Of a stretch of 64,000 nucleotides of DNA, positions 51,892-59,609 are shown in pieces (positions within the stretch are counted from its first letter, which is position 1; every line of letters starts with the position of its first letter). Location of the stretch: the NCBI GenBank assembly GCA_965222725.1, contig OZ244969.1, forward strand, positions 5,146,001 through 5,210,000, given 5' to 3'. A program made the translations under genes and the position numbers. A model generated the notes under the pieces. The model made no database searches. It saw only the letters and a program-made list of their open reading frames with translations, and was not told the DNA's origin. Origin of the DNA: GCA-2748575 sp965222725 (GTDB taxonomy: Bacteria > Pseudomonadota > Gammaproteobacteria > Pseudomonadales > Ketobacteraceae).

Positions 51892-52326
51892 TTCCCGTTG
51901 CGCCAGGCATTCTTCTGAGGGCTTTTTCAGCCAGCCAAACCCCACCGGGCCGGTAGTCGCTCATTGCCTGGCCCGCACCTTTTGCTTCCTTCGCTGACTT
52001 CGCCCGCTTCACTTCTTACGCTGGTCCGCCACCCCTGATCAGCTCCACCTAAGGGCATTAGCCTGCGTTTTCGGTTTTCGACATCTGAAAGCCGGCCAAC
52101 CTTCACTTTTGGTCTATCAGATACCTACCATATAACCGATTTTCATATTAGAACACAAATTAACAAAAGCAGCGACTACTGACACATAATTTTCATTATT
52201 TTTCGTTTGAGAATCATAACGAAAGCATATAGACTTTAATCATCGAATAAACGCAAACAGCGAAAACAAGGTGAATCCTCAACATCGCTGACGTTTAACC
52301 TGATTTTTACAGCCGCAGTGAAGAAT
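51892..52326. other. glpR-glpD intergenic region
   Basis: This 435-base stretch has no gene that I can support. The first two-thirds is GC-rich without clear structure. The last third is AT-rich and contains the glpD promoter and operator at 52201-52235, followed by an untranslated leader of about 85 bases. Confidence 0.6.
52201..52235 (+). promoter_or_regulatory. glpD promoter with overlapping operator dyad
   Basis: TTGAGA (52207-52212) and TAGACT (52230-52235) are spaced by 17 bases and form a plausible sigma-70 promoter. A dyad TTTCGTT-N10-AACGAAA spans 52201-52224 and overlaps the -35 and spacer. Its TTCG/CGAA cores are typical of DeoR/GlpR-type operators, so repression by GlpR is likely. 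Confidence 0.6.
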
Positions 52327-53922
52327 ATGACAAACGCAGTGACTCCAATCAGCCCCAAAAATGCCGAGCACGCAGAAACCTATGATCTGTTTATCGTGGG
52401 TGGTGGTGTTAACGGCGCGGGTATTGCCGCGGACGCACAGGGCCGCGGGCTTAGCGTCATGTTGTGCGAGCAGAATGATCTGGCCAGCGCCACGTCCTCT
52501 GCCAGCAGCAAACTGATCCACGGCGGCCTGCGTTATCTGGAACACTATGAATTCCGTCTGGTGCGCGAAGCCCTGGCAGAGCGCGAAGTATTACTGAAAA
52601 ACGCGCCGCATCTGATCAAGCCCCTGCGTTTTATTCTGCCCCACCGGCCACATCTGCGTCCGGCCTGGATGATTCGTATCGGCCTGTTCCTGTACGATCA
52701 TTTGAGCACCCGCAATCAGCTGCCCGGTTCCCGTGGCGTCAAACTGCTGGCCGGCGCCACAGATAACCCGCTGAGCGAAGCCATAGAGTACGGTTTTAAA
52801 TATTCCGATTGCCGGGTGGATGATTCCCGCCTGGTGGTATCCAACGCGATTTCCGCTGCGGAAAACGGTGCAAAAATCCTGACCCGCACCCGCTGCCAGA
52901 GTGCCTACCGTAAAGACGGCCTGTGGCATATTTCCATGGAAGACGTGGATACCGGCAAGATCACCTACTGCAGGGCCCGCGGCCTGGTGAATGCTTCCGG
53001 CCCCTGGGCGCAGAAGTTTATTGAATCCAAACTGCAGGCCAAGTCGCCCCGCGGTGTCCGCCTCATCAAAGGCAGCCACTTTGTGGTACCGAAAATGTAC
53101 GACGGTGACCAGGCCTACATTCTGCAGAACGAAGACCAGCGCATTGTGTTTGTGATTCCTTACAACAATGACTTCACCATGATTGGCACCACTGACAAGG
53201 AATACATCGGTGATCCGAAAGATGTGGCCATTGATGATGAAGAGCGCGCCTACCTGATCGACGTGGTGAACAAACACTTCAGCAAGCAGATCACCACCGA
53301 CGATATCGTATGGGACTGGTCCGGGGTGCGCCCGCTGTGCGATGACGAATCCTCATCGCCATCTGCCATTACCCGCGACTACACCCTGGAACTGGAAACG
53401 GATGAAAATCGCAAGACGCCTTTGCTGAGTATTTTCGGTGGCAAGATTACAACCTATCGCAAGCTGTCTGAAGCGGCGGTGGCGACCCTGGAACCTTTTT
53501 ACCCCAACATGGGTAATCCATGGACCCGCGACGCGGCCCTGCCCGGTGGCGATATCGATATCGAATTCGGCCAGTGGATCGAGAGCGTTCACAACAGCTA
53601 TCCGTGGCTGAGCCAACGCCACCTGGAACGGGTGTGCAATGCCTACGGTTCCCGGGTACATCTGGCACTGGGTGGCGCCAAAGAGCAGTCTGATCTGGGC
53701 GAATGTTTTGGTGCGGACCTGACTGCCAGCGAAGTGGACTACCTGATCCGCGAAGAATGGGCACGCAGCGCCCAGGATATTATCTGGAGACGCAGCAAAC
53801 TGGGCCTGTACCTGAACCAGGAACAGATCGCCCGACTGGAAGAATACATACAGGAACGTGTACCTGTGTTGCTGAGCCTGAAGAAGCTGGAAGAACCCGG
53901 TTTCAGAAAAGTCAGCGGCTAA
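52327..53922 (+). CDS. glpD: Aerobic glycerol-3-phosphate dehydrogenase
   Basis: This FAD-dependent membrane-associated enzyme oxidises glycerol 3-phosphate to dihydroxyacetone phosphate and passes electrons to ubiquinone. The N-terminal FIVGGGVNGAGIAADAQGRG is the FAD-binding motif, SASSKLIHGGLRYLE follows near residue 60, and a GlpA/D C-terminal domain covers about 390-515. ATG 52327 is chosen; a GTG nine bases upstream is possible, and neither has a strong Shine-Dalgarno sequence. At 531 aa the length is normal. A strong terminator follows. Confidence 0.97.
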   Translation: MTNAVTPISPKNAEHAETYDLFIVGGGVNGAGIAADAQGRGLSVMLCEQNDLASATSSASSKLIHGGLRYLEHYEFRLVREALAEREVLLKNAPHLIKPLRFILPHRPHLRPAWMIRIGLFLYDHLSTRNQLPGSRGVKLLAGATDNPLSEAIEYGFKYSDCRVDDSRLVVSNAISAAENGAKILTRTRCQSAYRKDGLWHISMEDVDTGKITYCRARGLVNASGPWAQKFIESKLQAKSPRGVRLIKGSHFVVPKMYDGDQAYILQNEDQRIVFVIPYNNDFTMIGTTDKEYIGDPKDVAIDDEERAYLIDVVNKHFSKQITTDDIVWDWSGVRPLCDDESSSPSAITRDYTLELETDENRKTPLLSIFGGKITTYRKLSEAAVATLEPFYPNMGNPWTRDAALPGGDIDIEFGQWIESVHNSYPWLSQRHLERVCNAYGSRVHLALGGAKEQSDLGECFGADLTASEVDYLIREEWARSAQDIIWRRSKLGLYLNQEQIARLEEYIQERVPVLLSLKKLEEPGFRKVSG

Positions 53923-53953
53923 CGATTTTACCCCTACCTCACTCTTGTGGTTC

Positions 53954-53992
53954 GGCTAAGACCCTCCCCCTTGGGTCTTAGCCTTTTTTTTT
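53954..53992 (+). terminator. Intrinsic terminator after glpD
   Basis: Perfect 11-base arms GGCTAAGACCC and GGGTCTTAGCC with an eight-base loop are followed by a run of at least nine T. It lies 31 bases past the glpD stop. Confidence 0.95.
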
Positions 53993-54028
53993 GTATGGTA
54001 GGCACTAATTTCCTTGGCAGATGTGACT

Positions 54029-54952
54029 ATGGCTAGGCTCGAACTCAAACACCTTCGCTCTTTGGTAGCAATCCGTGAAACCGGCAGTCTTGTCGAGGCC
54101 TCTCAGCAGGTTCACCTGACCCAGTCCGCACTTTCCCACCAGCTGAAAGAGCTGGAAGACCGACTCGGCACCCCCGTGGTGGTACGCAAAAGCAAACCCC
54201 TTAAATTTACCCGTGCCGGTGAACGCTTATTGGTACTGGCAGATCAGGTGCTGCCTTTGGTGGCCAATTGTGAAAAGGAAATCAGCCAGCTGTTTGAAGG
54301 GGGCATCGACCGCCTGCACATGGCCATTGAATGCCACAGCTGTTTTGACTGGCTGATGCCCACACTGGACGATTTCCGGGAACGTTTTCCCCATGTGGAG
54401 CTGGATCTGCTGGCGGGTTTTAATTTTGCCCCGCTGCCCGCACTGGCCAAGGGCGAGCTGGATCTGGTGATCACCTCTGATCCCCAGGCGCTGCCGGACG
54501 TGGAATACATTCCGCTGTTCCGTTATGAAAGCATGCTGTGCCTGGGCAAGGATCACCCCCTGGCAAAGCAGGACATCATCACCCCGGAAGACCTGCAGCA
54601 CGAAACCCTGATCAGTTACCCGGTGGAAAAAGACCGCCTGGATATTTTCAAATATTTTTTAACACCGGCCGGCATTCAGCCATCCAATCACCGCACCTGC
54701 GAACTCACCATTATGATGGTGCAGCTGATCGCCAGTAACCGGGGTATTGCGGCACTGCCCAACTGGGCCATTCAGGAATATCTGGAAAAGGGGTATATCG
54801 TCGCGAAGGCGCTGGGGCCCAACGGCGTATGGGCGACGCTTTTTGCGGCGGTACGCAAGCAAACCGGTGAAAAGGATTACATGAGCGCCTTTCTCAAAGC
54901 TGCGAAGGAAATATCCCTGGCGACACTTTCCGGGGTTTTGCCGCCGGAATAA
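54029..54952 (+). CDS. metR: MetR, LysR-family activator of methionine synthesis
   Basis: This LysR-type regulator has an N-terminal HTH (GSLVEASQQVHLTQSALSHQ) and a co-inducer domain from about residue 90. It matches MetR over its length: VVRKSKPLKFTRAGERLL after the HTH, AIECHSCFDWLMPTL at the start of the effector domain and PEDLQHETLISYPV near residue 190. MetR with homocysteine activates metE/metH and related genes. The start is ATG 54029, giving MARLELKHL and 307 aa. No methionine gene lies alongside. Confidence 0.92.
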   Translation: MARLELKHLRSLVAIRETGSLVEASQQVHLTQSALSHQLKELEDRLGTPVVVRKSKPLKFTRAGERLLVLADQVLPLVANCEKEISQLFEGGIDRLHMAIECHSCFDWLMPTLDDFRERFPHVELDLLAGFNFAPLPALAKGELDLVITSDPQALPDVEYIPLFRYESMLCLGKDHPLAKQDIITPEDLQHETLISYPVEKDRLDIFKYFLTPAGIQPSNHRTCELTIMMVQLIASNRGIAALPNWAIQEYLEKGYIVAKALGPNGVWATLFAAVRKQTGEKDYMSAFLKAAKEISLATLSGVLPPE

Positions 54953-54972
54953 AAGCGGCTTGCGCCACCACT

Positions 54973-56586
54973 CTAGCGGCTGATGGAATCATCGCGAATG
55001 TGGTACTGCACACAATCACGACCCGCATCCTTGGCTTCGTACAGGGCTTTATCCGCCGCATCCACCATGATTCTGGACTCATTGTCTTTGGGGATCCAGC
55101 CGGCCACCCCCATACTGATGGTTACCCGGGGGGCCGTTTCTGAATACTCATGGAGAATGTTCAGTGTACGAATGGCTTCCAGGAGTTTCTCGCAGACTAT
55201 CTTTACACCGGTAACGTCGGTTTCCGTCAGCAGAATGGCAAATTCCTCGCCACCGTAACGGGCCACCATATCCGTGTTCAGACGGACATTTTTCAGCAGC
55301 TCATCGGCAATGGCTTTCAAGGTTTCGTCGCCTTTCAAATGCCCGTAGTGATCGTTATAGGCCTTGAAATAATCCACATCCACCAGTACCACAAAAATCG
55401 GTTTGCGCTTTTGGGCGTAGGCACGGCACAACAGTTCGATCTTCACATCAAAGTGGCGCCGGTTGGCCACTTCCGTCAAACCGTCTTCCAGGGTTCTCTT
55501 GGTCAGGTCCTGATTGGTGGCGCGCAAATATTCTTCCTGCACTTTCACGTAGTCCACCAGGCTGTCACATTCCCGGGCCAACTCGCCGATTTCGTCATGA
55601 CGCTGGCTGTCCAGACGCAATGAGTAGTTGGCATTTTCTCGCACCGCAAGCAAATGCCGCCTGACACCGGACAAGGGATTCAGCACCAGTCGCTGCAGTG
55701 CAAAACGGGTAATCACCATGGTCAGTGTGGCTACAATCAACACCAGCAACGTAGCAGAGTCCATCAGATCCCGGTCATAAATCGCTTTCGAGAGCGACAC
55801 CCGGAGCATGGCCACCGGTTCGCCATGGCGATTCCTGAGCCAGCGATACCCGTGACCATTAGTCCGGTGAATCTGGTCTCGCGCCAGTTTGTCGAGCGTG
55901 GGGGCCAATGCCGCCAGATCAGGATCATTACCCACCTCTTCCATTTGATACAGCCTGAAATCCTGCTGGGTGGTTTCGCTCAGCAGTGACAGCGTATCCT
56001 CGTTAACTGCACGCACCATCACAAAGGTTCCACGGGGTACGCCAACCGGTTCGCTGGGCAGTATCGATACCCGTGACACGATAAGAAGATGCTCTTCTCC
56101 GGGGATCAGCTCTCTTTCACTGACGGCATCCTGAACCGGTTCATCCAGATTCGGCAACACCAGTTCCTTAAGATCAAAGTCGGGCTGAAACAAACGCTCC
56201 ACATTAACAGCAGATGCTTCGCCTGCTGCTTCCAGGTAACCCCTGGACCAGATCAGTTCACCTTGCAGATCAAAAATCAAAATCCCGTTCAGCAACAGGC
56301 TGGCAAACGTATCATCAATAAAATTGCTGTCGATATAGGCTTGATTGCGGCTTTGCACGTAATCATAGGTGTCATCCCACACACCATAATCATAGGCAAA
56401 ACGGGACACCTCCACCTTTTGGTATTCCAGGGCCCGGACAATGCGATCTGTTTCATTAAAATCAGACTGGCTTTGCAGCGTGCTCAGTTCCGGAATATCA
56501 AAAAAGATCCGCTGCCCGGTAAGCACTACCAGCAGAAAAAAATAAACCGCCAGCAACAGAAGTGTGATTTTGTTGTTTAAACTCAT
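54973..56586 (-). CDS. CHASE4-HAMP-GGDEF diguanylate cyclase
   Basis: This 537-residue membrane protein has a helix at about 7-27, a CHASE4-type periplasmic domain (about 40-260, with DYGVWDDTYDY), a second helix (about 278-298), HAMP (about 300-352) and GGDEF (about 370-530). The active site is GGEEF, with DVDYFKAYNDHYGH before it, so it should make c-di-GMP. There is no EAL domain. It starts 12 bases after the sensor kinase stop on the same strand, making it the third gene of an rstA-rstB-like operon. Confidence 0.93.
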   Translation of the reverse strand: MSLNNKITLLLLAVYFFLLVVLTGQRIFFDIPELSTLQSQSDFNETDRIVRALEYQKVEVSRFAYDYGVWDDTYDYVQSRNQAYIDSNFIDDTFASLLLNGILIFDLQGELIWSRGYLEAAGEASAVNVERLFQPDFDLKELVLPNLDEPVQDAVSERELIPGEEHLLIVSRVSILPSEPVGVPRGTFVMVRAVNEDTLSLLSETTQQDFRLYQMEEVGNDPDLAALAPTLDKLARDQIHRTNGHGYRWLRNRHGEPVAMLRVSLSKAIYDRDLMDSATLLVLIVATLTMVITRFALQRLVLNPLSGVRRHLLAVRENANYSLRLDSQRHDEIGELARECDSLVDYVKVQEEYLRATNQDLTKRTLEDGLTEVANRRHFDVKIELLCRAYAQKRKPIFVVLVDVDYFKAYNDHYGHLKGDETLKAIADELLKNVRLNTDMVARYGGEEFAILLTETDVTGVKIVCEKLLEAIRTLNILHEYSETAPRVTISMGVAGWIPKDNESRIMVDAADKALYEAKDAGRDCVQYHIRDDSISR

Positions 56587-56598
56587 CTGTCAGGCAAC

Positions 56599-58221
56599 TC
56601 AGGTTGACTCTCTCATACTTTGCAGCCGTGGCCACATAAAACTGAATTTGGCTCCGCCCAGGGCTTCACTGGAACCCACTTTCACTTTACCACCATGCCA
56701 GTAAGCGATACGAGCAACGATGGATAATCCCAGTCCATATCCACCGGATGCCCGGGTGCGGCTGTCGTCCAGTCGTGTAAAGGGCTGAAACACCCGCTTG
56801 CGATCTTCCTCGCTGATACCGGGGCCGTCATCCTCCACATCAATACGGAAGATATCACCAATCACGTTATAGGATATACGTACCCGGGATTCGGCGTAGC
56901 GCAGTGCATTGCCCACGTAATTCTGAATCACCCGATGCACGTAGCGTTCTTCACCTTCCGCCTCGCGCTTGTCGGTTACCACTTCCGGCGGATGGTATTC
57001 CACTCTGATACCTTTACCCAGCGCATTGGTTTCCCGCACGATCTGTTCCAGCAGCTCGTTGATATCTATCATGGCGAAATCCAGTACCGGCGTGCCCTCT
57101 TCCAGTTTGGAGTAGGTAAGGATTTCATCAATCAGCCGATCCAGCTGTTCGATATCTTCGTCGATATCTTCCAGTGCACGAATACGGCGGGCTTCTTCAT
57201 CCTCATCCGCCAGCATTTCCAGGCCAAAGCGAATACGTGCCACCGGAGTACGCAACTCGTGGGACACGGCACGGGTAAGCTCTTTCTGGGAGCTGATCAG
57301 ACGCTGGATATGATCCGCCATCCCGTTCACCGTTACCGCCAGTTGCGCAATGGCATGGGAACCATCCACCGGGGCCCGGGCATCCAGGTCACCACCGCGG
57401 ATTCGCAGCACGGCCTTTTCCAGCCGCAGCAATTGTTGCTCCAGAGGTTTTACCAGCCAGTAAACGGCAAGGCCCACCAGAGCGGCTGACACAATCAGAA
57501 TAAAGCCCAGCAACTCGATGGGGTACCAGTTAAAGAGTTCCTGAGGGCCGACTTTAAGAATTTCTCCGGTTTGCGGAATCAGCACCATGGCGGTAATCAG
57601 CGACCCGCCACCGCGCTGGTCCGCAAACTGGGCCACCGGTTCGTGCTGATGAAACAGACGTACTTTCTGAGATTCGTTCAGTTCCACCTGATGGGGTGGC
57701 AACCGTTTAATGGGAAAACTGAAATTACTGTTCAGCGTATCAATGGTCTGATCCCACTCTTCCATGGGAGTGCGCGACAGTTTATCCACCACCAGCATGG
57801 CCACGCCCTTGGCCTGCTCTTCGGTAATGCGCTCGCTTTCGCCGTACAGGTAAGTGTCAGGCACCGATGGCAGTTTGGTAATACCAATGCCCACGCGATC
57901 CTCTTCGCGATAGCGCATTATTATGCCACCACCGTTCAGGCGTTTGCTTTCCTTGTCGCTCAGGGATAATTCCGCTGCAGAACGCAGCTCAATCTTGAGA
58001 TTGAACATCCGCGACAGCAGCTTGACCCACTGATCGCGTTTTTCCGGTGTGCGGGTTTCAATACTCTCCACCATCAGCTTCATGGGGCCGCTGGCAATCT
58101 GATCACGAAAGTGCTGAAGGCGGAAATAGTTGGTGGCCTGAATGGCAATGTAAAACACAATGCCAATAATGATACTGGCGGCAATCATGCCGCCATAAAT
58201 ACGAACAAAAATACTATTCAA
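56599..58221 (-). CDS. rstB: RstB-like sensor histidine kinase
   Basis: This 540-residue membrane kinase has helices at about 8-28 and 238-258, a periplasmic domain between them, HAMP (about 258-310), HisKA and HATPase. The H-box VSHELRTPVARIRFGLEML has an intact His, and the G-boxes DDGPGISEE and GYGLGLSIV are present. The H-box region and gene order resemble RstB. The predicted start is a TTG, 20 bases after the regulator stop. The stimulus is unknown; RstAB relatives respond to envelope, acid or magnesium-linked cues. Confidence 0.8.
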   Translation of the reverse strand: MNSIFVRIYGGMIAASIIIGIVFYIAIQATNYFRLQHFRDQIASGPMKLMVESIETRTPEKRDQWVKLLSRMFNLKIELRSAAELSLSDKESKRLNGGGIIMRYREEDRVGIGITKLPSVPDTYLYGESERITEEQAKGVAMLVVDKLSRTPMEEWDQTIDTLNSNFSFPIKRLPPHQVELNESQKVRLFHQHEPVAQFADQRGGGSLITAMVLIPQTGEILKVGPQELFNWYPIELLGFILIVSAALVGLAVYWLVKPLEQQLLRLEKAVLRIRGGDLDARAPVDGSHAIAQLAVTVNGMADHIQRLISSQKELTRAVSHELRTPVARIRFGLEMLADEDEEARRIRALEDIDEDIEQLDRLIDEILTYSKLEEGTPVLDFAMIDINELLEQIVRETNALGKGIRVEYHPPEVVTDKREAEGEERYVHRVIQNYVGNALRYAESRVRISYNVIGDIFRIDVEDDGPGISEEDRKRVFQPFTRLDDSRTRASGGYGLGLSIVARIAYWHGGKVKVGSSEALGGAKFSFMWPRLQSMREST

Positions 58222-58241
58222 GACCTAACCCCGACGTTGCA

Positions 58242-58982
58242 TCAGGTCAGATCTTTAACGAACAGATACCCTTTGGAACGCACGGTTTTGATACGTCGCG
58301 GATTCATGGGATCGTCCCCTACTTTGGGGCGAATCCGGGAAACCCGAACATCAATGGAACGATCCTGGCCATCGTATTGAATGCCGCGAAGCCGCTCGAA
58401 GATTTCTTCCCGCGACAAAATAGTGCCGGCATTGGAAGCCAGCAACCACAGCAGATCATATTCGGCACTGGTCAGATCCACCGGGCTTTCTTTCAGCCAG
58501 ACCTCGCGGGCACTGTTATCAATCACCAGATCGCCAAACTCCAGGCGGTTGGGGTTACCTGCTGCCTGGGTTTCCACTTTTTCTTCCGGCGCATCGGAAC
58601 GACGTAACAAGGCACGAATCCGCGCCAGCAACACCCGGGGTTTTACCGGCTTTGCCACGTAATCATCGGCACCCATTTCCAGGCCAAGCACCTGATCCAC
58701 ATCGTCAGTTCTTGCTGTCAGCATCAGAATGGGCTTCTTGTACTGATCGCGAACCGCCTTGCACACTTCCAGGCCATCTGCACCGGGCAACATCAGATCC
58801 AGCACCACCAGGTCGGGCTGCTTGGCAACAATGGCTTTAATGGCCTCACTGCCGTCGCCGATCACTTCCACTTCCAGCCCGTTACTTGTCAGGTAATCCG
58901 CTGTGAGAGTGGCCAGGCGCTCGTCATCCTCAACAATCATGACGCGTTGGGTTTGAGCGCTATCCGTAGATTCCGTAAGCAT
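58242..58982 (-). CDS. rstA: RstA-like OmpR-family response regulator
   Basis: This 246-residue regulator has a receiver (about 12-125) with VEDDER and LVVLDLMLPGADG, containing the phospho-acceptor Asp, and Lys in DDYVAKP. A winged-helix OmpR output domain follows (about 145-242; VDLTSAEYDLLWLLASNAG). It is the first gene of the three-gene unit with the kinase and diguanylate cyclase. RstA is the closest named relative judged by the receiver and gene order, but other OmpR regulators are possible. Confidence 0.82.
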   Translation of the reverse strand: MLTESTDSAQTQRVMIVEDDERLATLTADYLTSNGLEVEVIGDGSEAIKAIVAKQPDLVVLDLMLPGADGLEVCKAVRDQYKKPILMLTARTDDVDQVLGLEMGADDYVAKPVKPRVLLARIRALLRRSDAPEEKVETQAAGNPNRLEFGDLVIDNSAREVWLKESPVDLTSAEYDLLWLLASNAGTILSREEIFERLRGIQYDGQDRSIDVRVSRIRPKVGDDPMNPRRIKTVRSKGYLFVKDLT

Positions 58983-59185
58983 TGTATTGCGACCTCATAA
59001 AATGGCGGGAATGCGTTTGTGCAATAAACGTAAGTTGCCTCTCTTATTAAGCTAAGCACAGAGTCTATATCCCTTCCACATCTTAGCCTAGGGTAATTTG
59101 GCCTTTAATGACCTGTTGTTAAAGGAATCACAGCACGAACCAACATGATTGAATCTACAAGCCCCGCTGAACCGGTTAACAAACT

Positions 59186-59194
59186 TGTGGATAA
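59186..59194 (-). promoter_or_regulatory. DnaA box 1 upstream of nrdA
   Basis: TGTGGATAA is the exact complement of the consensus DnaA box TTATCCACA. Confidence 0.65.
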
Positions 59195-59307
59195 GCCTGT
59201 GCATGAAAAAAAATTTCATTTTTTTGAAAAAACACAAGATATGGGGAAATACGCTTATTGCCCGGCAACAGCATTAGCAGCCACTAACATCACAGTTTAA
59301 TAACATT

Positions 59308-59316
59308 TTATCCACA
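59308..59316 (+). promoter_or_regulatory. DnaA box 2 upstream of nrdA
   Basis: TTATCCACA is an exact match to the consensus DnaA box. Confidence 0.65.
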
Positions 59317-59431
59317 GGTTATTCCCATTCCGCATTCTTGCGCGAATATCAAACACGCACTATCTTGTATTTCGTCATTTGAAAACAACTACATCTTGGG
59401 GTTTAGGCAGTCAGGCGTCACCAGGGCTTGT

Positions 59432-59440
59432 TTATACACA
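59432..59440 (+). promoter_or_regulatory. DnaA box 3 upstream of nrdA
   Basis: TTATACACA fits the relaxed DnaA box TTWTNCACA. It lies about 170 bases before the nrdA start. Confidence 0.5.
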
Positions 59441-59500
59441 AAAGTTATCCAAAGCTTTTCGTTAATAACAACCGACGCTATGTAACGCCAGGAAACGGTA

Positions 59501-59514
59501 CTAACGCTAGTTAG
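59501..59514. promoter_or_regulatory. Weak NrdR box 1
   Basis: CTAAC-GCTA-GTTAG is a dyad whose centre is 31 bases before the centre of the strong NrdR box. Paired NrdR boxes commonly have this spacing. Its match to the consensus is poor, so it is supported mainly by position. Confidence 0.45.
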
Positions 59515-59525
59515 GGAAGCATTAC

Positions 59526-59551
59526 AACAACCACAATATATTGTGGTTGTT
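59526..59551. promoter_or_regulatory. NrdR box 2, perfect 26-base palindrome
   Basis: The centre reads CCACAATATATTGTGG and matches the NrdR box (ACACWATATATWGTGT) at 14 of 16 positions. The symmetry extends to 26 bases. NrdR with ATP or dATP represses nrd genes, so this is the likely nrdAB operator, 58 bases before the start codon. Confidence 0.85.
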
Positions 59552-59609
59552 TAACCAAAATCCGCAGTACCGCCTGCAGCAGGCACAACAAGAAAAACGG
59601 TTGAAAATC

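Larger units (their letters stand above)
58983..59609. other. Regulatory region between rstA and nrdA
   Basis: No gene is supported in these 627 bases. The region is AT-rich, with A and T tracts near 59205-59235. It holds three DnaA-box matches (59186-59194, 59308-59316, 59432-59440), a perfect 26-base NrdR-type palindrome and a weaker second dyad. It should include the rstA promoter at its left end and the nrdA promoter at its right end. Confidence 0.75.

Noticed and set aside
51892..52140. A small RNA or tRNA remnant after glpR
   Set aside because: No cloverleaf, promoter or terminator structure could be drawn from the sequence.
59041..59541. A replication origin, because of DnaA boxes and AT tracts
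   Set aside because: Neither dnaA, dnaN, gidA nor parAB is near, and only three boxes are present. The region is explained better as the nrdA control region.
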